This document shows, piece after piece, positions 34,880 through 46,160 of a stretch of DNA of 64,000 nt (the stretch's first letter is position 1; each line of letters begins with the position of its first letter). The notes under the pieces were generated by a model that saw nothing but the letters and a program-made list of their open reading frames with translations, was not told the DNA's origin and did no database searches. This DNA comes from Marsupella aquatica. Lineage: Eukaryota > Marchantiophyta. The position numbers and the translations under genes were made by a program. The DNA lies in contig OZ316892.1 of the NCBI GenBank assembly GCA_973895155.1, positions 22,320,001 to 22,384,000 of the forward strand. The letters run 5' to 3'.

Positions 34880-36345
34880 GTAAAATCATTGATGGGTTAT
34901 GTTATGGCAACATTTCTTTCCAATTAATTGAGTCATGCTTGCTTTGTGAAAGACTGATTTAAGTGTTCAAGCAGAGCCTAGTACTTTAGTTAAGAGTCAT
35001 GTTTATTTGATAGAGTATTGGTGAGATATATGCTTGATGGGCCCCCTGGTGAACCTTTATTACCTAATGGGCCCCTAGGTAACTTTTTTAACCAAGTAGG
35101 ACCCCTCTTAATGACCAGTACACCTGTTCTTGTGTGGTGCCTACACCTGTCCTTGTGTGGTGCCTACTATGTACAGTGACTCCAGGCAAACTGCATGGTT
35201 GAACCGTGCGGCCGACCCTGCATGGTCGACCGAGAAACCACGGAGATTATTCAGGAGAAACCGCGAAAGGCGACTGCCGCTGTCAAAACTATGATTTGAA
35301 GACAATATGCATTATGTCTTCGGATTCAATGGGTTAATGCCTGAAGACACAATGGATTATGTCTTCCCGTGTTTCAAGGTTTAGGGTGTACCCCGACACC
35401 TTTGGGTTTGTCTTCTTTTGAAATTGTTTGTATGCATTGCACAGGGGAGTATCACCATTTTTTGAGCACATTTGTTAATCATTTGCAATTTTTGTTGTGG
35501 TGGCAGTGGGCAAATTCCGAACATTGAACTTAAATATTCTTTGTGGACATTTGGAGGTACCCTGCACTGACGCTGACAGTCACATATGAAAACATCGTGA
35601 AAAACCCATGTGCACCGCATGAAAAACATACCTAATGACTACCCCGCGATACGGTGAAAATTTGAACCCAAAGACATAATCCATATTGTATTCAAGTCAC
35701 ATTTTGGGCAGCGGCAGCAGCTTTTGGCAGTTCTCCCACGTACATCATCTCCGCGGTTTCACCTGTTTCTCCCACATGTTTCTTCGACCATGCAAGGGTG
35801 GCCTCCCACACGGTCCAACAGTCACAAAAAACCCATACAAGCAAACCTAATGACTACCCCGCGATCGGTCAAATTTTGAATCCGAAGACATAATGCATAT
35901 TGTCTTCAAATCACAGTTTCGACAACAACAATCACTTTTCGTGGTTTCTCCTGAATACTCTCCGTGGTTTCTCGGTTGACCATGCAGGGTCAACCACACA
36001 ATTCAACTGTGTAGTTTGCCTAGAGTCACTGTACATAGTAGGCACCACACAAGGACAGGTGTAGGCACCACACAAGAACAGGTGTACTGGTCATTAAGAG
36101 AGGTCCTACTTGGTAAAAAAAGTTACCTAGGGGCCCATCAGGTAAGAAAGGTTCACCAGGGGGCCCATCAAGCATATATCTCAGGATTAGTTTAATATGT
36201 TTTGCCAAATATTTTAATGTTCTCTACGGTGTTGTGGTTTATGTTATGGGCCCAACACTTCTTTCCAACAGAGTCATGCTTGTTTTGTAACATAGGCTAA
36301 GTGTTCAATCAAAGCCTAGTAGTTTAGTTTAAAGTCATGATGGAT
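34880..36345. repeat. Direct repeat flanking the long-TIR element
   Basis: About 110 bp (GGTTATGTTATGG, TTCTTTCCAA, GAGTCATGCTTG, AAGTGTTCAA, AGCCTAGTA) occur at 34,890-35,000 and again at 36,235-36,340, with further pieces near 36,405 and 37,105. The long-TIR element lies between the first two copies. Confidence 0.65.
35022..36183. mobile_element. 1.16-kb element with long terminal inverted repeats
   Basis: The first 300 bp or so, starting TGAGATATATGCTTGATGGG, recur inverted at the other end (GTGTGGTGCCTAC, TGGTCATTAAGAG and CCTAGGTAACTTTTTT have exact or near-exact complements). The centre has further imperfect repeats of AAGACATAATGCATATTG. It has no coding capacity. No target duplication is obvious. 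A foldback or Mutator-like non-autonomous element is the best guess. Confidence 0.75.
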
Positions 36346-36594
36346 AGAGTCTTGGTTGATGTTATACCAAATGCTTCTTTTCAGTGGAGTTGTGGTTTAT
36401 GTTATGGCAACCTTGGGGTCCTCACTTCTTTTCTTTTAATTGACCCATCGCAAGCAAAAAAGCAAAGAAGAAGTTAGGGGTTTTTTAAATTCAATTGGAC
36501 ATAATACTTTTAAATTTTTTTTTGAAGAAAATAAGGGTGATTTAATCAAATTTTGAGAATTATAAGACTTAAGGGGGTTTTCAATCCAAAATTG

Positions 36595-36947
36595 TGTGAG
36601 GTATTTACTCTTGGTCTAGGGTTACAACTTTGACTGACATAGTTAAATAAGGGTTAATTATCTTAATGGTAGACTAGTTAGGTTAACTAGGTTACACACC
36701 ATATCCCAAATGGTGATTGCTTGGATAAAAGAAACTCAGGCTCATTGTTACAAAGCTAGTTGAGAGATAGGGAGATCTTGTATTGCAAAGACATAGTATG
36801 GCTTATAGTGCAATAAACCTTTTGTATGTTCCTGTGGAGATAGTCCCAAGCTGAGGTGAACTATGTAACTATGATCTCTGTGTGTCAACTACTTGTGTTT
36901 GGGATGGTTTATACGCTTGCCGTTGCAGTTGTTTTCTATGCTCAACA
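36595..36947 (-). mobile_element. Solo LTR, inverted copy, 353 bp
   Basis: Relative to the copies at 8445 and 61,342 this one is reversed: it ends CTATGCTCAACA on the + strand. It is flanked by a perfect 5-bp duplication AATTG at 36,590-36,594 and 36,948-36,952. AT-rich sequence on both sides (AAGTTAGGGGTT, GAGTTAGGGGTT) suggests it landed in a worn MITE. Confidence 0.8.
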
Positions 36948-37149
36948 AATTGGGCATATTCCTAGAATATTCATAGAGTTAGGGGTTAAAAATAAGTAAA
37001 ATATATACTTTATTTTCTTAAGTTTTACAGAGTTTTACTACTTCAAAACTTTGCGCATATTATGGGACCTCCCTTGCAGTGATTGATGCCCCTGAGATGG
37101 CAATAGTCACTTCTTTCCAATGGAGTTATGCCTGTTTTGTAATACAATT

Positions 37150-38050
37150 GCGGAACTTGACTAGGTACCCTAACACTTAGCTTGGGCGTCACTAACTTCG
37201 ACATCGAGCTCCTCTATGGACCAGGCTCCCGAATTCGCCATCCAGTGAGGACTAAGTATGGGGAGACTAGTGGACAACAAGGCATGGCACTAGTAAGGGC
37301 AATTTGCTAAGCTAGTAACTAACGCACACTAAGGGACTTAGACTAACATGGAGATGGTCGGGTCATGTGAAAGGTTGGGCTTAGGGTGGACCATTGGAAC
37401 CCCCCGACTGACTTTGAGTTCTGCGGGCTTGAGTGAGAGCTTCTCTTGGGCCTCCTTGGGCTCTATGCCCAAGTAAAATTAGTGAACCCCTGCAATGGTG
37501 ACCCTTGCTCTTACCCCTTGCTATTTAAGTTTTTCTATAAAAATTTGTCTTGTTATCGGTAATATTAATAATTTTTAGTTCAAAATGGATAAAAACCAAT
37601 CTTCAAGCGTTTGCACATATTCCATGTATTATTTAACATTGAGGGCCCAGGGTTAGGCCCAAGACTAACAAAGTTTACTTTATGAGCAACAAATATTTGA
37701 CCCATGAGATACAGCGCGGCCTAGGTGTGGCCAACCAAGACCCCCTACTAGTGATGGGTTCTGAGGGCTTAGACATGAGCATTGGGCTGACCCGACTTCA
37801 ATGGGCTAAGGCACTTCACTTATGGGCATCTAGCTAGCTAGAAAGTTATGGGCATACTAGCAAGTTAGTTGAGTGACCGTCCGTGCGTGCGAGATTGGAG
37901 TCCAAGTTGAGGGCCAAGTATAAAGGACCAAAGTTGGTCCGAGGGTGACAGGTCTCTCAAAGTATATATGAGGGGAGTGGTGTCTCCTTGGGGGCCAAGG
38001 GCAAGCCCAAGTCTTGAACTATGACGGTCACAACACTAAGTAAACACCGA
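37150..38050. repeat. Dispersed repeat, copy 2
   Basis: It matches 21,030-21,620 in order, with about 300 bp of extra sequence (37,480-37,660) between the matching halves. No protein domain is visible. Confidence 0.65.
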
Positions 38051-38460
38051 ACGGAAACTCATTTGCAATCTAGTGTAATGTTATAGAATCACATTGATTA
38101 CAAGTTAGGTTACTTTTCAAATCTTCCTCCATTTTGTGATAACCTCAAGCAACCCTTGTGTCTAAAACAGCCTGCTATACTCACAACAGAGTCTCTACGT
38201 GGATGGAAAACATCCAAGCAATAACTTGGCTCACAATGCCATGTATTTCCCCAGGCTGATCATCCAAAATCCCGGAAATATCAGAAGATATACCCTTCCA
38301 TAACACGTACTCGATGCTCACCTCTCTCTACCCATAAACCCAAGCAAAGCAAACTCATCTGACCAAGATCAACAAATTCACACACACCTGAACCTGAACC
38401 TAAACCTAAACCGCTGCCTGTTCAGGACCCATCCTCTTTAAAGAACTTCAAAATCCCGCT

Positions 38461-39804
38461 CTAACCAGGATGTAGATCCCTAGAATCAGTCTTCTTTGGC
38501 CTGCCCCTCTTCCCAGACCTCACGGCCAGCATTCTTGTGTCATGCCTAGTTTCCAATGCATCCAAGTGATCTTGACTCACTAAGTGTGTCCTCAAATTGG
38601 ACTCCAAGGTAAGCTTCTTGGGGCACAAGTCAGTGTGAAGCATTCCACAAACAGTACAGCGAAAACAAGAAAGAACTATTTGCATACTCAAGAGTACTGG
38701 GATCAGGAACAATAGAGTAGAGTTTGCCATCATCCCCAAGCCCCACATTCACCTGCTGAACTATCTCAACGCCTACTTTGATGGCGTCTGCATGATCATA
38801 ATTATTCTGGCTTCTCAGAGATGTCTGCTGCCTGAACCAAAGTAGAAGGAATCCCCTTCTCCTACAATAGTTATCCTTGTGCTTATTCATGACCAAGTGT
38901 TTGGTCTTAAAATTAAAATTGGAGATGGATTTAGGGTTCTGAGAGTTGTCTACCATTACCGTCGGACAAAATATCTTTGTCGCCTCCTTTTCTAAGTAAC
39001 CATTCCTGAGGTTTAGTGCTTCTGCTGATCAAAATGCAACACTACTAGTGACCACAATTATGACAAAATGTCCACACTAATAAAACTGGGTAGTACCACC
39101 CATGATGCAACTTAAGTAGTTTGTCTTACTCATACCCCACTAAGACGTTGAAACCAAAGTATAGCTTTTGATCATTATTCAGATCACTAGATCCATGAAA
39201 TGTGGTCCATGGTTGGAGTGTTGAGGTGTGGATCAATAGGATGACGGGGACAATAAAATATTTGTTGTTGTTGTCCATGTGCTTCATGGTCCCAGATGTC
39301 CCTTTCATGAGCAAACCTTTTGCTTTTGATCATGTGGAGACAATCTGTATTCCAAGCATTTGGACACTGTAGACATTGTACCATGTTCTTGACCATCTCA
39401 CCCTCAAGACCCGATAACATGTCCAACATGATTGTATGCAGTGGGCAGGACTTTGCATCAGCTACCAAACACCCAAAGCAATAAAATCAAACACAAAAAT
39501 GATCAGAGCATTTAAATTGCACAATTTTAGGTGATGGTCCCACAATGAGTCACCCATAACACATGGCCTGATCCTCATTACAATTTGGGCAAAACCATGG
39601 CTTCCCTCCATGATGGAGGGGAAGGACTACACAAGGGCAAGAGTTGTTAGGGGCTTCATTGCCAACCACAAAATGAAATTGCCTCTGACCTGGCCCATCA
39701 CAAATTACCAGCTTCCCACCATGCTCACAAATTGCACAAACACCCGCACAAACATGAGGGCTGGTTTGTAGATTCTCTTGCTCAGAGAACAACTGAATAC
39801 ACAA
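38461..39804 (-). pseudogene. EDM2-like PHD-finger gene relic
   Basis: Read on the minus strand from 39,804, the frame contains CAICEHGGKLVICDG and, after a gap, PWFCPNCNEDQ, a PHD-type zinc finger. After 39,550 the same frame continues through two in-frame TGA codons into FYCFGCLVADAKSCPLH and then to about 39,187 with VQCLQCPNAWNTDCL and IFYCPRHPIDPHL. This C-rich tandem PHD arrangement ending in a YC..H.ID.HL.TP..DHI motif is like plant EDM2-type chromatin proteins (established family; the assignment is mine by eye). Further down, 38,461-38,748 has a C2H2-like CTVCGM...HLVSQDH and an AT-hook-like RGRPKK, frame-shifted against 38,630-38,956. The internal stops make a pseudogene more likely than a working gene. 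Confidence 0.55.
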
Positions 39805-39849
39805 TACCTCTTCAAAGAGGCTCCTCCATCAGCAGACTGTTACTTTCTT

Positions 39850-40551
39850 TATGTTTGAAGACCTTGTCAACTGCAATCATCACAAAGCACATCACATATT
39901 AGAGTGACCTGTGTAATAGTGGGCAATCCATACACAATTAAAGATTTAAGGTTAATTGTAGATTGAAGTAACTAGTTGCAAACCTGCTCCAATTATTTGC
40001 AAACCTCCCTCCCAGCCGGTGGTCACTCAAAATGAATAGACGATCATGTAAGTCAACTAATGTTCAGTGCAACCTAGAGACCACCAACCAAGACATACAT
40101 AAATACACTGCAACCTTGCAAAAATTTGCCACATAATGGGAATGAAAATGATTCTCATGAAATATATCACAGATGGTACAATTGCAACCTTGCAAACAAA
40201 GGCCTAGTTATGAACAATGCATCCATGGGCTGTAACCTTAGCTTTATATGGAATACTATCTGGGACTACAATATCAAGCTCAGTTATATGTGGAATACTA
40301 TCAGGGACTACATTATCAAGCCTATCCGGGATGTCAATCTTGCGTAAAAGACACTCATTTTGAGGCCAAAGGGTTGACCTTATACAAGAGCACAATTTTG
40401 CCATGCTTTGCCATGTATGTCCTAGTAACAAGTCTTTCACACATTTTCAAGCAGAAGCAATGGAACCATTCAAAATTGCCATTGCCAACCCTGCACTTGA
40501 CACAGGATTCACACCAACAGCATTCATCAGGATGCTGTAAAAGGAGCTTCT
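39850..40551 (-). other. Possible further exon of the EDM2-like relic
   Basis: On the minus strand, about 40,390-40,535 reads CCWCESCVKCRVGNGNFEWF and then HCFCLKMCERL before a stop, a Cys-rich pattern compatible with zinc binding. Tandem copies of GGAATACTATC..GGGACTACA lie at 40,248-40,310. The exon assignment is tentative. Confidence 0.3.
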
Positions 40552-40824
40552 CTCGGGGGTCTCACTACATGGGGACCTCCCCATCACCTGCGACGTTTTT
40601 AGGCCTTGGACCCCCTAAAATGTCAGAAAAAAAATTATTTTTTAACCCCTATAAAGTTGAATTGAATTAAAAAGGCCCTAATGTTCTTATAAGTCTCAAA
40701 ATTGAATTTAAAAGACCCTATTGTTCTTCTACAAAAATTCTTAAGTCTTTCCTTACAACCAATAAAATGACCCTATCCTTCGTCACACGTGATATGCCAT
40801 TTTTGTGGAAGTGAAACCCCCTAG
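40552..40824. mobile_element. hAT-type MITE (GGGGTYTCAC family), 273 bp
   Basis: The ends CTCGGGGGTCTCAC and GTGAAACCCCCTAG are a 14-bp imperfect inverted repeat, flanked by a perfect 8-bp duplication GAGCTTCT (40,544-40,551 and 40,825-40,832). This is one of the two best-preserved members, and the 8-bp duplication places the family in hAT. Confidence 0.9.
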
Positions 40825-41639
40825 GAGCTTCTCATAATTCTCCTCTAATGTAATGCCCAATATAGCCATGGCACTACTTTTTTGTACTTGGTGAATGGCT
40901 AGGCCAACAACTTGCAATTAAAGGCAACTTACTTACTAAGAAGACAATGTACAATTCACTAGGTAGTACACTATGTGTTATACCAAAATGCTTCACCACA
41001 AGAGTTGGTGCTTGCTGTTGCAAGCATTGATGACAACCTCCACAATTGCTTTTGCAACCTGTGAACACAAAATTGCAACCAACATTTCAATTCCTAAGTT
41101 ACTTTTACATGGAGACAACCATTTGGGCATGCTGCCACAACAACAAACAAATAGGCTCAATAGACCTGAATAGCTAACAATGCCTCCAACTAGATCACTT
41201 CAAATAGAGCTTCATATGCAGATAAACTAAGCAAAAGGAGCAAAAGCAACATCATTATTCTTTCTTGATCATTCTGTGCCTATGAATGTATAAACACTGA
41301 GTGTAGATTACACGAGGGCTGGATAAACTTTATGTTGCAATGAGAGGCAATATATGCTCTAGATTATCAAAAGTGCTATGTACATTTTGAGATGAACAAG
41401 GGAAGTAAGTTCACAAGAGAGATCGCACCTGACTCTGATGAGCTTTGTCTTGAACTGCACCCACTGAATCGTAGCCATTCTCGGATCCTATCTCTCTCCA
41501 CCACTCTTGCCCAAGCTGAAGTGTCTCAACGTTCTCTCTACTATTCAAGCCTTGAGCACACAATGTACCAGGTTCTGCCCCAACATAACTCCTCTCCTCA
41601 CCTCACTGCATGTTGTCACAGGGTCGAATGTGAAAAATG

Positions 41640-43140
41640 AAAGCTGATCAAATACAAAAAAAGACTGAAGCATGAGACAAGAGGCCAATGTTGCCTGCAT
41701 TGCCGCAATATTGCCTCAATATAGAGTCAGCAATGTCATCAACGTACTCAGCAACATTGCCCTGGATCAACAACGATAATGTAGCTCAATGCTGCAGCAC
41801 AAAATACCAGGTCATTGTATGAGCTCCAAGATGAGCTCAACGTAGCTCAACGGGGGCAGCTCAGTCTCTCACCAACAGTGAAGCTTGAGCTGGAGTTGAG
41901 CTGCAGCTCGGCTCAACTCCACAGCAAAGCCACCAAAGCTCTCAACCAGATCTCAGCACCAGCCCAGGCCTAGCAGTCCAGATCCCTGCAGCAGCCCAGC
42001 CCAACGCAGAGCAGCCCTCGGCGCACAACCGGATTGCAGCACAACGGAGCGCAGCTCAGCTTGCAGCTTGACCAGATTTCAGCCCAACTCTCAACCTGAT
42101 CGCAGCCCACCTTGTAGAGCACCTCGCAGCCCAACAGCACTAACAGCAAGTCTGTCGATGAATAGCAAGTGCATTGATCATTATCTACTCAACTTAGTAC
42201 ATTGATCATTATCTACAGTGGCCTGGTTCATAGCACTTCATCTCAACCAGCACAAAGCAAGCAACAAAAGGTGAGCAGCAAGCTAAGAGCTTGGAGCACA
42301 AACAAAGCAACTAAGACAAAGTGAGCTAAACCACAAGCTCAATGTCACTTGATCTTGATCAGCTGAACACCAACTTTGACCAGTGAGTAGAGCATGCATC
42401 CACCAATGTCCAACTCTTCTCTCATTTTAACAACAGCTTGTTTGCAATGTTATGGAGAAACCATAGACTTCAACATATCTATGAAGGATTCATGTGTCCA
42501 AAGTTGAAGGATTTGTAGTGGCCACAGCTTTGACTATGTTGTATGTGGTCGCACTTGATCTCAGCTGAAACTTGAGCTTGAAACTCAATAGTACGTGCTC
42601 AACTTGGCTTAGTAGCTACTGCTGTCCAAGGAAGGTTCAAAAGCAATAGCATTGCGACGACATCAAGCAGTAGCCAGGCAATTATGTCAAGCAGTAGCTG
42701 TGTGATGATGTCAAGCATTAGCTCCCCTTGGTCAATGGTCGATCGTCAACAGCATGTAGCAGCAGCTCCCTGCTCACTTTGGAATGCAACAGCTCCCCTA
42801 TTTTTGCTTGATGGTCAATGATGGACAATGCAAACCCAGCAGCGGAGCCTCCCTCTCACTATGAAATCTCAGCAGCAATGCTCTCCTCTCCTCTCAACAG
42901 CTCCGCTATCCTCTCAAGAACTTTGCTCTCTTCTCAACAGCTCCACTCTTCTCAGCAGCAACTCCACTTGGTCTACTCCTCAATCTGCAGCCCAGCATTG
43001 CTCGATGGTCTCAGCAGGTCTGCTTGATGGTCTCAACAGCTCTGCTCCTCTTTTTGGTGGTCGATCTCATTAGCTCCGCTCCTCTCTGCAGCTTGATTTG
43101 CTCCTCTCACACAATGGTCAACAACATTCATTGTCAACAG
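41640..43140. other. AGC/CTC-rich low-complexity DNA
   Basis: Degenerate CAGC, AGCTC and CAGCTC repeats dominate both strands. Frames in this stretch (for example 42,818-43,073) are a product of composition. I see no gene. Confidence 0.7.
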
Positions 43141-43479
43141 TGCACATCAACAGCAGCTCTGGCCCTCTCTGTTTGCCCATTTCACAAAGGAGGCATGAGG
43201 GCAAACTTGAACGTGTGAATGACTGATGTCGATTGTGTGGCCAAGGGACAGTGGAGGGAAACAGCCAAGGGATAGTGGAGGAAAACAACACGAGACAACC
43301 CTAACAAGGGGCAATGGAGGGAAATAACACACATGAAAGGGGTGAGTAAATGGGACAATTTCAAACTTGTGAAACCCGGGTCAAACTCTAACAAGTGAGT
43401 CCCCCCAAAACCAGATCACTTAAACCATTCTAAAATTCTTGCCAACTTAACATATATCCAAGGATTCACTAAATTTGTT

Positions 43480-43766
43480 GGGAGTGTTTAAGTGTGCCAC
43501 ATGTACCAATCATATAGTGACACATGTATTTTGTATAATCCGGCACAAAGTCACCCTAACTTCCATGTATGTCTCCCATTTACATAGTCATGCAATCTAA
43601 CTTCAAAAATACTAATATCCCTATTATATTCTTAAAAGTTGTCCAACATATAAAGTTGACCCTATTATTCTTATACAAATCTTCTTAAATCTTTCTTAAA
43701 ACCTAATAAACAGACCCTATACTTCATTGCACGTATGTGCAATTTTTGCAGAGTGAGACCCCTGAG
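43480..43766. mobile_element. Worn GGGGTYTCAC-family MITE
   Basis: The right end GTGAGACCCCTGAG and interior AACCTAATAAACAGACCCTATACTTC.TTGCACGT match the family. The left end is not identifiable. Confidence 0.5.
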
Positions 43767-43827
43767 GGATTACCAAACAAATAGCAACAAGAGTGTGGCA
43801 CAACAGCCCACACTTTTGCCAAACACT

Positions 43828-44397
43828 CTCCTTCATAAGAGCTATACTTAGCCTCTGCTAAATTGTTTTATTTATTGACATACGCCACAACAAATTCATT
43901 CCCCTTATCATCCTTCTTAGTCAGCATTGTTTTAAGTCCTACTCCACTCCAAATAAGTGTGTAGTTGAAATGGTCTTCCTGAAAATGGATCTTCTCAAAA
44001 TAGAGGATGACCAACCTTTCCTTCAACTCCCGAAAGACATGCTCTTAGTCATCACCTCCTCAAGTCCACTCTTGATCCAACTTCATGAGTATGGTTAAAT
44101 CCTTTAACATACTTCTTGTAGTAGCTTGCCAATCCCAAGAATGCACAAACTCTACTCACATTAGTAGGACAAGTATTCTGTGTAATGGCCTCCACATTAG
44201 TTTGTGGCACACCCAATCCCCCTTAGTAGATAGTGTGGCCCAATTTCTCAATCTGGTCTTGGAAAAAATTACACTTGCCATGATGGAGTTTCAACCCATG
44301 TTCTCTCAATCTCTCCAACACAATCTATAAGTGTTCTTCCATAGTAGAGGAATAGACCAAAATATCATCAATATAGCATTTAACAAAGTCCAACCTA
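43828..44397 (-). pseudogene. Ty3/gypsy polymerase relic, downstream half (RT palm to RNase H)
   Basis: On the minus strand from 44,397 downward the translation shows DFVKCYIDDILVYSSTMEEH, with the Y-I-D-D reverse-transcriptase catalytic motif, then GLKLHHGKCNFF and GLASYYKKYVKGF. Towards 43,828 comes VAYVNK and AKYSSYEG, the start of RNase H. Several stops and shifts break it. The upstream half of the same RT lies at 56,329, on the other side of the CACTA element. Confidence 0.8.
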
Positions 44398-44404
44398 CAC
44401 TAGT

Positions 44405-45560
44405 ACATATTGGGGCCTGGTCCGATTCTCATTTTCCGACAATGCCAAACTTTCCGATGTTGTTGTAATTGTATTGGCTTGTTAAATGTCCGATCCTACG
44501 CGAATCGGACATTTGCCATTCTTTCACCATCGGAAACATTAGGTTCCAACACCAAAACAATTGGAAACATTGTGTGATTCATATACAATCGGACATTTGT
44601 TGCGTGTTGAGTACAAATGGATTGATCAGTGCAATTGTTATGTCATTCAAAATGCATCGAAGACGCTTTAACAAAGAAAAATGTATGTTGTACATTCCGA
44701 TCAATTTACAATTGCAAGTTCCGATGTGGTACGAATTGCACATTGCGATTCAACCTAAATTGGATTTTACCTCTTATCGATTCAATGTCAAACGGAAAGA
44801 CGTTCTCGTGGAAAATGTAATTGGTAGCATGTTCCAATTTTGGAGGAATCAAACATTGGAATCCAATCGGTTTAAGCTAGGATGTAAATGGGTGATCTAA
44901 GTACAATGGGATGTTTGTCCAATTGGTTTTGAATTGGACTATAGTTTCCCGTTGGACTGGAATTGGAATCAGTGTTCCTCTTAGGGGTCTCACTATATGG
45001 ATGTCTCCCCATCCCCTGCGACGTTTTTAGGCCTCAGACCCCCTAAAATGTAAGAAAAAAATTAAATTTTCAATCCCTATAAAGTTGGAATATTCTTGGA
45101 ATATTCTAAAATTTTGGTTAAAAAGACCCTAATGTTCTTATAAGTCTCAAAATTGAATTTAAAGGACCCTATTGTTCTTCTACAAAAATTCTTAAGTCTT
45201 CCCTTCAAACCAATAAATCGACCCTATACTTCGTCGCACGTGATGTGCCATTTTTGTGGAAGTGAAACCCCCGAGGTGTTCCTATTAAAGGAGAATGGGA
45301 TAGTTTTCCGATTGTGTTCTAAACGGAAAGCAAATTGTGTTGGTTTTTGGATTGGAAACTTATTTGTAATATCATCGCAATGGGATGGGTATCCGATTGA
45401 GATTAAAATGGACAAGATTGTCCAAGCGAGTTGAAATTGGAAGCCTTTTTGCATTTGATTTAGAATTGGAAGTCTTTGAATGCTTTATGGAATGAATTTC
45501 AAGGTCCATTTGATGTCTAATTGGATAAAAGGATCTAATATATTAATTTCTCATGGAAGT
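44405..45560. repeat. Left subterminal repeats of the CACTA element
   Basis: Short motifs TCCGAT, AATCGGA, AATTGGA and TTCCAATT recur many times in both orientations, apart from the MITE insertion. In known CACTA elements such arrays bind the element-encoded TNPA-type protein; that role here is inference. Confidence 0.7.
44980..45275. mobile_element. hAT-type MITE (GGGGTYTCAC family), 296 bp
   Basis: The ends CTTAGGGGTCTCAC and GTGAAACCCCCGAG are flanked by a perfect 8-bp duplication GTGTTCCT (44,972-44,979 and 45,276-45,283). It inserted into the left subterminal region and is therefore younger than the CACTA insertion. Confidence 0.9.
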
Positions 45561-46160
45561 TGTAAAATCTGGATCTAATTTGTTGGAAAGATCTTTGTTA
45601 ATTATTTCTTGTTTTGGAAGGAATTAATGATAATGATGTGAGACTTGATGTGAGGTTGAACAAACACATGCAAGGCAAGGTGTTATGGGTTTTCTTACAA
45701 ATTAAATGGGCATGAATTTTGCTAGGAAGAGAAAAATTTATGAGGACGCAAACTAGGAGATTTACTCTTATGTTTTTAGCTACGGCTAAAGCATGCTTCC
45801 CTACTTAAGGGCTTCTCAAACTTGGGTACAATGGGGGTTGAAGAGGAGGATTATATACATTAGGTCACAATGAAAGATTTTCACAAAATGGTACATACCT
45901 TGTTGTGGGTGATGTCTGGGTTTTAACTGTATTGCAACCTGGCTTGGTTGAAGTAATTTATCAAAGAAATGGATAAGGAATACATTTAATTTTTGTACCC
46001 TTACATAAAATCACAATCATAATGCTTCATTATAATTGACAAAAAATGTTGCAAACTTCTCAAACATCATGAAAAAACACATTTGGGGTGTGCAATACTA
46101 ACTATAATTTAGTCTCTCCATATTTAATAACTACACATCATTCCTCGTCAAGGTTCTGAA

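Noticed and set aside
44469-44900. 143-aa protein
   Set aside because: It lies in the CACTA left subterminal repeat array; its sequence reflects repeated AATTGGA/TCCGATT motifs.
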